Below, piece by piece: positions 43,801 through 51,369 of a stretch of DNA of 64,000 nt (position 1 is its first letter; every line of letters begins with the position of its first letter). A model generated the notes under the pieces. The model did no database searches. It saw nothing but the letters and a program-made list of their open reading frames with translations, and had not been told where the DNA came from. The DNA is from Fibrobacterota bacterium (GTDB lineage Bacteria; Fibrobacterota; Fibrobacteria; UBA11236). The stretch spans positions 46,392-110,391 of the forward strand of contig JAQBPO010000066.1 in the NCBI GenBank assembly GCA_028287465.1. The letters run 5' to 3'. The translations under genes were made by a program, and so were the position numbers.

Positions 43801-46564
43801 CTATTGGGAAATGAAGCGCTTGGACGTCGACCTCGTCCTGGTGAACGAAAATCCTTCGGAATCCTACCTGCAGCCGCAGCAGAACGAATTGGAAGGCCTG
43901 CTCCGCATGCGCCGCACCGGCCAGGCCACCCGGGGAAGCGTCTTCCTGCTCCGCAAGGATCGGATTCCCTCCGATGACCGCCTGCTCCTGCAGGTCTGCG
44001 CCAGGGCCGTACTGGTGGGGCGCCGGGGCAGCCTGGCCGATCAGGCCATGCGCATGCGCAGGGTGGCCGTGCATATCGCCCCCCAGCCCAAGCGGCATGA
44101 GGTCCCATCCGAAGGGGGATCGCCTCCGCCGCGGCCGTACCTGGAATTCTTCAACGGCCTGGGCGGCTTCACTTCGGACGGAAAGGAATACCAGATCATC
44201 CTCGGCGAGGGCCAGTGGACCCCGGCGCCCTGGGTGAACGTGATCGCCAATCCGACCTTCGGGTTCATCGCATCGGAGGTGGGATCGGGTTTCACCTGGG
44301 CAGGCAACAGCCGCGAAAGCAAACTGACGCCATGGTCCAATGATCCGGTTTCCGATCCTCCCGGCGAGGCCGCTTATATCCGCGACCGGGAAACCGGGGA
44401 TGTCTGGAGCCCCACCGCCCTTCCCATCCGCCTGGAAGGCCGTCCCTACGTGGCCATACACGGCCATGGTTACAGCCGTTTCCTCCATTCCTCCCACGGC
44501 ATCCGCCTTGAACTGCTGCAGTGGGTCCCTTGGGAAGACCCGATCAAGCTTTCACGGCTCACCCTCGAGAACACCTCCCCGGACACCCGTCACCTCGATG
44601 TCACCTTCTACGCGGAGTGGGTGATGGGCACGGCGCGCGGCCCCGCTACCCAGCACGTGCAGACCTTCCGCGACCGGGAGACCGGGGCCTTGTTCGCCCG
44701 CAATCCATGGATCGCGGAATTCGCGGGCCAGATCGGCTTCACGGATCTGGAAGGCCGCCAGGCTTCCTTCACGTGCGATCGCGCCGAATTCCTCGGGCGG
44801 AACGGGGATAGGGCCCGGCCGCTCGCCTTATTGCAAGGCGAACCGTTGTCGAACCGGACCGGGGCAGGCATGGATCCCTGCGCGGCCCTGCAGACCGTGC
44901 TGGAAATCCCGCCCGGGGGCCGTGTCCAACTGGTATTCTCCCTCGGGCAGGCCGCCGATGAGCAAGCGGCCACGGCCCTGATCAGGAAATACCGCGGCAT
45001 CGATTTCGAGGCCTCTTGGCGGGACGTCCAGAAGAAATGGGACGGCATGCTGGGAGGCGTGCAGATCAAGACGCCGGATCGATCCATGGACCTCCTGCTC
45101 AACCGGTGGCTCCCGTACCAGGCGCTCGTATGCCGCCTCTGGGCCCGCTCGGGGTTCTACCAGTCGGGCGGGGCTTTCGGGTTCCGGGATCAATTGCAGG
45201 ATGTGATGGCCTTGGCCGTCCTGGAGCCCTCGTTGGCCAGGGACCAGATCGTACGCGCTTCGGCCCGCCAGTTCCCGGAAGGGGACGTTCAGCATTGGTG
45301 GCATCCGCCCTCCGGCCGGGGGGTCCGTACCCACTTTTCCGATGACCGTGTCTGGCTGCCCTACGCGGTGTTGCACTACCTCGACGTTACGGGCGACCGA
45401 TCCGTCCTGGAAGTGGAGACGCCTTTCCTGGAAGGCCCGGAGGTGCCGGAAGGCCGCGAGGACTCCTATTTCCAGCCCAAGGTTTCCGATGAGAAGGCAT
45501 CCGTGTACGAACACTGCGCGCGCGCCTTGGACCGCAGCCTCGACGTCGGGGCGCACGGGCTTCCCTTGATCGGTTCCGGCGATTGGAACGACGGCATGAA
45601 CCGCGTGGGCCACCTCGGCAAGGGCGAAAGCGGCTGGCTTGCCTGGTTCCTTATTCCCAATCTCAAGGGCTTCGCCGCCGTGGCCGAGGCCCGCGGGGAC
45701 GCCGACCGGGCCAGGATCTGGCGTGATCGCGCCGAACATATCCGCGAGTCCATGGAAAACAACGCTTGGGACGGCGACTGGTACCGTCGCGGTTACTTCG
45801 ACGACGGCACGCCGCTTGGATCCTCCTCCTCGATGGAATGCCGCATCGACTCCATCGCCCAGACCTGGTCGGTGCTCTCGGGGGCGGCCGATCCGACCCG
45901 GGCCCGGCAGGCCATGTTCTCCGTGGAGGAATACCTGGTGCGCCGCGCGGAAGGGCTCATCCTCCTCTTCACTCCGCCTTTCGACGCCTCTCCATCGGAT
46001 CCGGGGTACATCAAAGGTTACCTCCCCGGAGTGCGCGAGAACGGCGGTCAATACACCCATGCCTCGGCCTGGGTGGTGGCCGCGTTCGCCGCGCTGGGCG
46101 AGGGAGACAAGGCGGCGGAACTCTTCTCGGTGCTCAATCCGGTTAACCACGCGGCCACCCGGGCGGGCATGTACCGCTATAAGGTGGAACCCTATGCCGC
46201 CGCGGCCGACGTCTATGCCGTACCTCCCCACGTCGGCCGCGGCGGGTGGACCTGGTATACGGGTTCCGCGGGCTGGCTCTACCGGGCGGGCCTGGAATGG
46301 ATGCTGGGCTTCCGCCTCACCGGAGATCGCCTCGTCATGAATCCCTGCATCCCCAAGGATTGGCGGCGGTTCGAGGTCCGCTACCGCCGCGGTTCGGCCC
46401 ATTATGAAATAACGGTCCTCAATCCCCATGGTTACAACCGCGGGATCGAAGCGTGCGAAGTGGACGGTATCAAATCGGAAACCGTTCCGGAAAGCCTTGC
46501 CCTCGTGGATGACGGGAAGACCCACCATATCCGGCTAACCTTGGGACCCAAGCACGCTCCCTGA
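37838..46564 (+). CDS. Cyclic beta-1,2-glucan synthase-like enzyme (GT84 + GH94)
   Basis: 2908 residues from ATG 37838; an in-frame TTG at 37817 is possible and neither has a strong ribosome site. Order: helical N-terminus (1-390), membrane helices (about 400-465), a GT84-type transferase core with Asp618 and Asp620 (LDADTRLP) and Q765xxRW768, membrane helices (800-845, 925-975), a glucoamylase-like middle region (about 1000-1560), two carbohydrate-binding beta domains (from about 1625 and 2105) and a GH94 catalytic barrel with the GSGDWNDGMN motif (Asp2582, Asp2585). NdvB/Cgs proteins of rhizobia and Brucella build and size cyclic periplasmic glucans used in osmoadaptation and host contact. 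Length and order match that family. Confidence 0.92.
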   Translation: MVENLLPPGTEPIRGEIFSADHLEEFASGLAALHRNAQARKRGFPLLRRVQENGAALHAAHRGIARTVLADRSVTPAAEWLADNFHVVDEQLREIRNHLPPSYYRDLPKLAEGEFRDYPRVYAVICAYIAHTDSRLDAEVLTRFIRAYQKVQPLSIGELWAIAITLRVALIENLRRLADQVVGGREARIKADQVADLILGLRGSDSTVPEVTSRDWEQFRGSPYFAAFAVQLFQRIQDQAPPQAPALEWLDRELTRRGLSGQEIIRQEHQKQAALNVSVRNIITSMRLVLELDWKEFFEAVSQVEAILRASPGYRDMDFASRDLYRHAVENLARGSGQPETEVAAKAVRCIENRDPGATGEAGYYLIGRGRDAFGRDLGYRPRFRETVGIAIKRNGPWIYPGAIAAFTVLFAAQGVESLAHSGMGMAALVFLGILGAVPLSEGAMALVNRFVITLIPPSILPKLDFCNGIPAACRTMVAIPAMLRGIGDVQELVERLEVHYLANPDGDIRFALLSDWSDAPQEEMPGDRELLQAALEGVADLNERYGPLPDGGTRFFLLHRKRLWNPREGKWLGWERKRGKLHELNKLLRGDRNGTFILDGNAAATIPTNVKYVITLDADTRLPKGAAGELAGCMAHPLNRARFDSAKGRVTEGYAIMQPRVVPSLPEEREQTLFHWVTSGECGIDPYAAAVSDVYQDLFGEGSFSGKGIYDVDAFEDSLRNRIPENTLLSHDLFEGVFARAGLLTDVEVLEEFPSHYEAYATRQHRWTRGDWQLLPWILGRGKGLPWLGRWKMIDNLRRSLVPVCAFLSLALGWLLAVNPPIAWTAMVLVALALPFLVSAAEAVAPPQSGIAFRRYLRDTGQSLLQALSNYLLSIVLLAHQAWLTTDAATRTLLRIYVTRRKMLEWVTAAHAAARLRKGVTGFYRSMAAAVLLPAAIVAAAFLMHREGNLALAVPLLAIWALSPALAMLASSPRRPRPEEDLTAEERMELRYTALKTWRFFRDFVGPQDNYLPPDNFQEDPKPVVAHRTSPTNMGLCLLSISTARDLGWLGLGETAQRLEAVLGSMGKLERYRGHFFNWYDTQDLRVLEPRYISTVDSGNLAGHLLALKRACHDYMASEILSPSLEIGLADLINLVKEAASDLPSNLRVQAFGRKHMLEALDALEAQLLPIPADAGEWASRLSEWEALAESVVDVARSLAMEQADPIFTELQARSEFLRASLAGVSHDIQTFFPWAGVGVTLEALCDLPIPETHRLLHGRLTLASMEQRCLGSAAELRALPSGAPGEAGEPSLSRERASSLASDLVKAAKEARALLDRLGIIAVTAERMSLDMQFSFLEDSQRKLFAIGFRVREEALDPSFYDLLASEVRLTSFLAVAKGDVPPSHWFRLGRTLTPVGKGATLVSWSGSMFEYLMPLLVMRSPPGSLLDVACRYAVKRQIEYGDDQGTPWGISEAAYNIRDLEMTYQYSSFGVPGLGLKRGLSGDLVIAPYATGLAALVAPRQAAENLKRLRQEGAAGRYGFYEAIDYTKVRLQEGARATVVKSYFAHHQGMMLVALGNVLMGGKMQERFHAEPIIRAVDPLLQERIPKGVTVSKPHADEVARPLNVDIVTEPVLHRFTTPHEPIPRTHILSNGRYTVLMTAAGSGFSRWQGMAVTRWREDAVLDAYGQYFYLRDPESGETWSAGYQPMGAEPDSYEAMFAEDRVEITRRDGSITTIMEIVISPEDDAEVRRITLENKGNRAREIEITSYCEVVMAPHEADLAHPAFSNLFVQTEYVPHLGALLATRRARSSSESPSWAAHVCGVEGGSVGGSQYETDRARFLGRGRTVRRPVSVVDGKPLSNTAGAVLDPVFSLRRRVVVPEGGKVRISFTTLAAATREQALALSDKYRETEAFERVATLAWTQAQIQLRHLGIGPDEARLFQRLANRLFFPDPALRPSPDLQALNRKGQDALWAYGISGDLPIVFASFDEVGDRNLARDLLKAHAYWEMKRLDVDLVLVNENPSESYLQPQQNELEGLLRMRRTGQATRGSVFLLRKDRIPSDDRLLLQVCARAVLVGRRGSLADQAMRMRRVAVHIAPQPKRHEVPSEGGSPPPRPYLEFFNGLGGFTSDGKEYQIILGEGQWTPAPWVNVIANPTFGFIASEVGSGFTWAGNSRESKLTPWSNDPVSDPPGEAAYIRDRETGDVWSPTALPIRLEGRPYVAIHGHGYSRFLHSSHGIRLELLQWVPWEDPIKLSRLTLENTSPDTRHLDVTFYAEWVMGTARGPATQHVQTFRDRETGALFARNPWIAEFAGQIGFTDLEGRQASFTCDRAEFLGRNGDRARPLALLQGEPLSNRTGAGMDPCAALQTVLEIPPGGRVQLVFSLGQAADEQAATALIRKYRGIDFEASWRDVQKKWDGMLGGVQIKTPDRSMDLLLNRWLPYQALVCRLWARSGFYQSGGAFGFRDQLQDVMALAVLEPSLARDQIVRASARQFPEGDVQHWWHPPSGRGVRTHFSDDRVWLPYAVLHYLDVTGDRSVLEVETPFLEGPEVPEGREDSYFQPKVSDEKASVYEHCARALDRSLDVGAHGLPLIGSGDWNDGMNRVGHLGKGESGWLAWFLIPNLKGFAAVAEARGDADRARIWRDRAEHIRESMENNAWDGDWYRRGYFDDGTPLGSSSSMECRIDSIAQTWSVLSGAADPTRARQAMFSVEEYLVRRAEGLILLFTPPFDASPSDPGYIKGYLPGVRENGGQYTHASAWVVAAFAALGEGDKAAELFSVLNPVNHAATRAGMYRYKVEPYAAAADVYAVPPHVGRGGWTWYTGSAGWLYRAGLEWMLGFRLTGDRLVMNPCIPKDWRRFEVRYRRGSAHYEITVLNPHGYNRGIEACEVDGIKSETVPESLALVDDGKTHHIRLTLGPKHAP

Positions 46565-46776
46565 TCCGGAACCGCCTTCCGTTTCCCACCGGTTACGTCC
46601 CTATCTTCTGCCAATATGTCGCGATCGCGTAATCACCGCGAAAAGGCTGGCCCTCGTAATTACGGAACGTTATTTTAGGAATGACCCCGGATCGGGTTTT
46701 CCCCACGGATGCGAGCCCGGATGGCGGCGGCTTTTACGGCGGGAACCGGTTACTCACCAATACAGGAGGATTTAAA

Positions 46777-47526
46777 ATGGATGGAAGCCAGATTCCAATG
46801 AATGAAGCCGGGGTGGATGCCGCGGCGGAAAGCGGATCCAAGGTCAACGTGGCGAAGGCCGAGCGTTGGCTCTCAGGCGCCGTCGGCGTCGGACTGATCT
46901 ATTTCGGCATCCGGAAAAGGTCCACGCCGGGAACCCTGCTGGCGCTCGCCGGCGGCAATCTCCTGCTGCGCGGAATCCTCGGACGCAGCATCCTCTACAA
47001 GCTTCTCGGCATCAACACCGCCGACAAGATGAAGGCCGCGAAACAGGCGACCCACACCGGCAATTTCAAGGTGGAGAAATCCATAGCCGTGGATCGATCC
47101 CCGGAGGAGGTCTACCGCTTCTGGCGGAATTTCGAGAACCTCCCGCGCATCATGAAGCACCTGAAGTCCGTCCGGTCCATCGACGATCGCCGGTCCCATT
47201 GGGTGGCCAAGGCCCCCGCCGGGATGCAGATCGAATGGGACGCCGAGATCACGGATGAACGCGAGAACGGGAAGATCGCCTGGCGCTCCCTGGAGAGCTC
47301 GGAGATCAAGAACAACGGCGTGGTCATCTTCGAACCCATTTCCGACGGCAGGGCCACCGAGCTGCGGGTCTACCTCGAATACGATCTGCCCGCGGGCAAA
47401 ATCGCCAAGGCCTTCGCGAAGGCTTTCGGAAAGGATCCCGACAAGATCGTGGACGAGGACCTCCGTCGCTTCAAGGGCCTGATGGAAACCGGCGAAGCCG
47501 CTTACGGCCAAATGGCCAGGGGATAG
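46777..47526 (+). CDS. YgaP-type membrane domain fused to SRPBCC domain, copy 2
   Basis: 249 residues from ATG 46777, with AGGAGGA six bases upstream. Same design as the gene at 35928: YgaP membrane pair (SKVNVAKAERWLSGAVGVGL; GTLLALAGGNLLLRGILG) and SRPBCC domain (VEKSIAVDRSPEEVYRFWRN; IEWDAEITDERENGKIAW; YLEYDLPAGKIAK), both beginning MDGS. A 212-base gap after the glucan synthase suggests its own promoter. The two copies bracket the giant gene, which points to block duplication. Ligand and role unknown; stress-linked envelope function inferred from context. Confidence 0.87.
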   Translation: MDGSQIPMNEAGVDAAAESGSKVNVAKAERWLSGAVGVGLIYFGIRKRSTPGTLLALAGGNLLLRGILGRSILYKLLGINTADKMKAAKQATHTGNFKVEKSIAVDRSPEEVYRFWRNFENLPRIMKHLKSVRSIDDRRSHWVAKAPAGMQIEWDAEITDERENGKIAWRSLESSEIKNNGVVIFEPISDGRATELRVYLEYDLPAGKIAKAFAKAFGKDPDKIVDEDLRRFKGLMETGEAAYGQMARG

Positions 47527-47609
47527 CCCTATGCGCGGCCGCGACCGGATAATCGGCCGCGGCCATTCAAATGGGCGCCCGGACCCCCGCCAAAAGGTAT
47601 TTTGAATCC

Positions 47610-48320
47610 ATGGATAGATTCATCGCTTTCCTCGCAGGCGCCGGATTCGGCGCAGCGGCCGGCCGGTGGCTCAACCGCGAAACCGCCGAAATGGCGGCCT
47701 TGCGGCCCCGGCCTCCGGCCTTCCCGCCCCATGAATTGCGGCCCGTTGAAGTCATGGCGAGGACCCAATCTGTCCTACGGGAAATCCGCGCCCTTGTCGT
47801 CCATGCCGAGGTCCCTGACGACGTGCTGGAAGAGAAGATCAAGGCCAAGATAGCCCGCATGAGCGCCCGGCCGGACTCCATCCAGGTCCAGGTTGAACAC
47901 GGCAAGGTAACCTTGGTGGGAACCGCGAGGTCGGAAGAGATCCGCGGACTTTCCGAGAATCTCATCGGCCTCAGGGGGATCAAGGAACTGGACAACCGGT
48001 TGGAAGCCCTCACCCCGCCTTTCACGTCCTGGGACGATGCCGAGCCCGGTTCCCGCCCCCAGGCGAGGAATCCGGGAAGCTACCCTCCTTCGGTTTCCCT
48101 GGTCCTGGCCGCGGCCGGGTTGGCCCTGACCTATGCCGGTTACCGCCTCCGCGGCGGATCCGGCGGCTTTATGGTGGCCGGCGGCGCCGCCTTGTTGGGA
48201 GCCGGCGCGGCCGGCCTCGTAAGCCCCGGCGCCTATGCTTCAGCCTTCGTATCGCATATCTCGGAATCGTCTTCATGGCGTCCCGGATTGAGGGACTCCG
48301 CATCGACTCCATCGCCTTGA
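47610..48320 (+). CDS. BON-domain membrane protein
   Basis: 236 residues from ATG 47610 (the frame from 47571 adds an untypical start). A short hydrophobic N-terminus (FIAFLAGAGFGAAAGRWL) resembles YtxH-type anchors. Residues about 72-135 form a BON domain (DDVLEEKIKAKIARM ... VQVEHGKVTLVGTA, ending GIKELDNRLE), a phospholipid-binding module seen in OsmY-like osmotic-stress proteins. A Gly/Ala-rich hydrophobic C-terminal region (about 150-210) may add two membrane helices. Replaces, in the second block, the stand-alone SRPBCC protein of the first block. Confidence 0.83.
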   Translation: MDRFIAFLAGAGFGAAAGRWLNRETAEMAALRPRPPAFPPHELRPVEVMARTQSVLREIRALVVHAEVPDDVLEEKIKAKIARMSARPDSIQVQVEHGKVTLVGTARSEEIRGLSENLIGLRGIKELDNRLEALTPPFTSWDDAEPGSRPQARNPGSYPPSVSLVLAAAGLALTYAGYRLRGGSGGFMVAGGAALLGAGAAGLVSPGAYASAFVSHISESSSWRPGLRDSASTPSP

Positions 48321-48342
48321 CCGGAACGAAGGTGGGTACTCC

Positions 48343-48771
48343 ATGCGCGTTCAGGAAGTCATGACCGACCATCCGGTCTGCTGCATGCCGGACTCCCCGG
48401 TTCCGCTCGTGGCGCGCCTGATGGCCGAGAACGGATGCGGGGCCATTCCCGTGATCGCGGACAACGGGGACAAGCGGCCGATCGGAATCATCACGGATAG
48501 GGATATCGCGGTAAGGACGGTGGCGCGCGGGCTGAATCCCCTGGCCATGAGCGCCGCCGATATCATCACCGGAGAGCCCGGGATTGTGGGCGAGGACGCC
48601 ACCCTTCCGGAATGCGCGGAAATCCTTCGCCAGCGGAAGGCCGAGACCGGAACCGGCGTGCTCGTCGTCACCGATGCGCGCGGATGGGTTTCAGGCCTCG
48701 TATCCGAATCCCAGATCGCGCCTCATCTGCCCAAGGAACATCGCACTTCAAAAGGAGGAAACGGAACATGA
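48343..48771 (+). CDS. CBS-domain pair protein, copy 2
   Basis: 142 residues, ATG 48343. Two CBS motifs: VQEVMTDHPVCCMPDSPVPL / IGIITDRDIAVRTVARG and AADIITGEPGIVGEDATLPE / GLVSESQIAPHL. Close to the copy at 37367, including the Cys pair after the first motif and NxCGAIPV. Probably a nucleotide or metabolite sensor. Overlaps the next gene by four bases (ATGA at 48768-48771). Confidence 0.9.
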   Translation: MRVQEVMTDHPVCCMPDSPVPLVARLMAENGCGAIPVIADNGDKRPIGIITDRDIAVRTVARGLNPLAMSAADIITGEPGIVGEDATLPECAEILRQRKAETGTGVLVVTDARGWVSGLVSESQIAPHLPKEHRTSKGGNGT

Positions 48772-49211
48772 ACGAATCAACCGGTATCGACGGCGCGGAA
48801 TCCAAGACCCTGGAGAACGTCCGCTTTTACGGCTCCCTGGGCCGCGAGGGACTGACCGAGCGCATCCGCGCCCTGGACGACGAATGGGACATGGAGCGGT
48901 TCGTCACCGTTTCCCTTTCCGGCCTCGGCCTGTTCGGAATGGTCATGGGGCTGTTCGGCAGCAGGCTATGGAGGGTGCTGTCCTGGGCGTCCTTCCCGCT
49001 GCTGTTCCTCCATGGCCAGGATAAGTGGAAGCCTTCGGACGGAATCCTGAAATCCCTGGGTCTCCGATCCCGGAAGGAAATCGAGGCGGAAAAGTACGCC
49101 CTGAAGGCCCTTCGCGGCGATTTCCGGCAGGTCGAGCCGGGAACGGGCGAAGAGGGCGAAATCCTGGCCCGGAATTCGAACCGGGCCATGGAAGCCGTGC
49201 AGAACGCCTAG
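48768..49211 (+). CDS. Small YgaP-like (DUF2892-type) membrane protein
   Basis: 147 residues from ATG 48768, with AAAGGAGG upstream and four-base overlap with the CBS stop. N-terminal soluble segment, then two close membrane helices (FVTVSLSGLGLFGMVMGLFG; LWRVLSWASFPLLFLHG) in the style of YgaP. The C-terminal amphipathic part reads LRSRKEIEAEKYALKALRGDF, a conserved ending in this small-protein group. The DUF assignment is by pattern only. Last gene of the module, convergent with the GAF protein at 49216. Confidence 0.75.
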   Translation: MNESTGIDGAESKTLENVRFYGSLGREGLTERIRALDDEWDMERFVTVSLSGLGLFGMVMGLFGSRLWRVLSWASFPLLFLHGQDKWKPSDGILKSLGLRSRKEIEAEKYALKALRGDFRQVEPGTGEEGEILARNSNRAMEAVQNA

Positions 49212-49215
49212 TGGG

Positions 49216-51078
49216 CTAGTGATCGGCCAGAACGGGTTCCCAGGCGGCCGGGACCGGGGCGGGAAAGGGAAAGAACCTTTTCAGCCCCTTTGCCACCTGA
49301 GTGCAGAAGTTCATCAGGACATCCTTGTCCTGATCCGGAAAACTCCGGGTCGAAGGCTGGTCGGCGGATTTCCTATCGTAGAGGGTCAGGGTCGCGAGGA
49401 CCTCCCCGTTTATTTCGATCGCCGCCGCCAATAAGGATTCGCAAGCCATATTCTCCGAAGCGTACCGGCTTTCGGAAAGCTTATCGATCTTGAGCATGCC
49501 CTTCCCAGGCACCATGCCGGATGCGATCACTCCGTCCGTGGCGAGGATATCCTTCACCCATACCGGATTCCGGTGGGATAGGGAATCGCAGACGGCCAAT
49601 TCCTCCGAAGCGGAATTCCGCAACCGCAGCACGCAGGTTTCGGCCTCCATGATCAAGCGCACGTTGGAAAGGATCATCTTGGAAAGTTCCGGCAAGGTCC
49701 GGGCGTTCAGGATATCGAACGAGAACTGGGCGATGGCGGAATATTTGAGGGATTGGACCTTGATGGACTCCTGTTCCCGGTTCCGGATCATTTCGCGCGC
49801 CACCAGGTCCCCGATTTTCCGCAGCAGCGCCATCTCCTCCTTGAGATGGTTCTTTTCCGAGGCGAGATGGATGAACAAGGTGCCCATCAGGTCGTTGCCG
49901 GAACGGATGGGGTGCAACATGTACCATTTCTTGCTGCGGGGTTCCTTGCCCGTCGCGTTGACGCAGAAGGTGTTCCCCGTCTTGAGGACGCGTTGGGAGA
50001 AGAAATCATCCAGCAGCATCGGGCGTTCGCGCAGGAGGTTCAGTCCCACCGAACTGGAGGCCTTGGCGAGGAAGCAGCGATCGCCGGCATTGAACTCGTA
50101 ATAGGTGCATACCTTGGCGCCGAAGGCATTGGCCATCTTCATCAGGAGAAGGTTCAGCCTTTCCTCGAAACGGTACTTCATGGCCAGGATTTCCCGCGCG
50201 CTGCTGAGGAGCCCCAGGGTATAGGTTGAATGCTGGGGGATCTCGTAATCGCTGGAAGTCTTCACGACCTCGGCGGAAAGGCGCGCGAGTTCCTCAAGGA
50301 ATTCGACGTCCGCGGAATTGAAGATGCGCTTCGGATCCTTGCTGGCGATGTTGATGACCCCCAAGGCCTCCCCTTCGTGCATCAAGGGGCAGCAGATCGA
50401 GGAGACGATCTCCGGTTTCTGGTAGTCGGCGGAATAAGCCGCGCGATCCACCGCTCCATTGATGAGGATGGGCTCTCCCCGACGCACCGCGTTCCCCGAA
50501 ACCCCTTTGCCGACCGGTTGGATGGAGGAAACGACCACGCTTTCGTCCAGGCCCAGCGCCGCTTCGATGGTCATGGTCCGCCGGGACGGGTCCAGGAGCA
50601 TGAGCGAACCGCAATCGGCGCCCGAGGTCTTGACGGCCGTACTCAGGATGAGCTTCAGGATTTCGGCCTTGTTCTTGGTGAGGCATAAGGCTTCGCGGAT
50701 TTCCTCCAGGCTCTTCAGGATTCCGTCCTTCTCCCCCGGATGCCCCTTGCGGATGCTGCAGAACAGGAGGCGCGCTCCGAGTCCGCTGATCACGTCCACG
50801 CGCTTGAGCGGAAGCTTGCGCAACCGTGCGGCAATGGGCGCGTTGTGGGTGGTATCGATGATGATGTCCAGATGCGGGTATTGCGCGAGCCTGCTGAGAT
50901 CTTCCAGTTCTGGATTCAGGACCTTGATCACATGGATCCCTTCGGCGTCCAGTAGGCTGGGCAAAAGGGCGGCGGTTTCCCGGTTCAATCCTACGATGGC
51001 GACCTGGCGGGGTTCCCCATGCCGGACGTTCGGATCTCCCTGTTTGGGCGTCGGAGACGATTCTTGGAATTCAGGCAT
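49216..51078 (-). CDS. Multi-GAF protein with Rossmann-like N-terminal domain
   Basis: 620 residues from ATG 51078 (a TTG at 51087 is also in frame). Residues about 20-115 look like a nucleotide-binding or receiver-like alpha/beta domain (QVAIVGLNRETAALLPSLLD; LDIIIDTTHNAPIAARL) without kinase or receiver catalytic residues. GAF domain one (about 145-275) is clear: GADCGSLMLLDPSRRTMTIE and SICCPLMHEGEALGVINIAS. Two further GAF-like regions follow (about 300-430 and 455-600). No kinase, cyclase or DNA-binding output is present, so it may act by protein contact. Convergent with the glucan-synthase module, with a four-base gap. Confidence 0.85.
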   Translation of the reverse strand: MPEFQESSPTPKQGDPNVRHGEPRQVAIVGLNRETAALLPSLLDAEGIHVIKVLNPELEDLSRLAQYPHLDIIIDTTHNAPIAARLRKLPLKRVDVISGLGARLLFCSIRKGHPGEKDGILKSLEEIREALCLTKNKAEILKLILSTAVKTSGADCGSLMLLDPSRRTMTIEAALGLDESVVVSSIQPVGKGVSGNAVRRGEPILINGAVDRAAYSADYQKPEIVSSICCPLMHEGEALGVINIASKDPKRIFNSADVEFLEELARLSAEVVKTSSDYEIPQHSTYTLGLLSSAREILAMKYRFEERLNLLLMKMANAFGAKVCTYYEFNAGDRCFLAKASSSVGLNLLRERPMLLDDFFSQRVLKTGNTFCVNATGKEPRSKKWYMLHPIRSGNDLMGTLFIHLASEKNHLKEEMALLRKIGDLVAREMIRNREQESIKVQSLKYSAIAQFSFDILNARTLPELSKMILSNVRLIMEAETCVLRLRNSASEELAVCDSLSHRNPVWVKDILATDGVIASGMVPGKGMLKIDKLSESRYASENMACESLLAAAIEINGEVLATLTLYDRKSADQPSTRSFPDQDKDVLMNFCTQVAKGLKRFFPFPAPVPAAWEPVLADH

Positions 51079-51369
51079 TTTTCCCAACCGTTACCGGGAC
51101 GTCAGCATGCGGAAGCCGACGGAAATCCCGGGGTATCGTTCCGAGTGTAGCGCGTGCCTCCGGTTCCATCAATACCTTAAGGCCTTGGAATACGGAATTC
51201 CCCGAGAGGTTTTTCAGGAGTTTGGCGGGACTTTCCCAAATCCTCCCCGGTCCCCCAAGAACGCGAACAACCCAATCCGGGTAAGGTAACATGCAAGAGA
51301 CGGATCGGCGGATTGCCCGGGAGAAGATGCCGCTTTGCCCGGGTACCTTCCTCCGGGTACAATGGGACC

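Noticed and set aside
40946..44497. 1183-codon open frame antisense to the glucan synthase
   Set aside because: It lies wholly opposite a gene with clear domains; its protein is His/Gly/Asp/Gln-rich with no recognisable motif, typical of antisense frames in GC-rich DNA.
46620..46629. CGCGATCGCG palindrome after the glucan-synthase gene
   Set aside because: A single ten-base palindrome (contains GCGATCGC) can arise by chance in GC-rich DNA; no second copy or regulator context seen.
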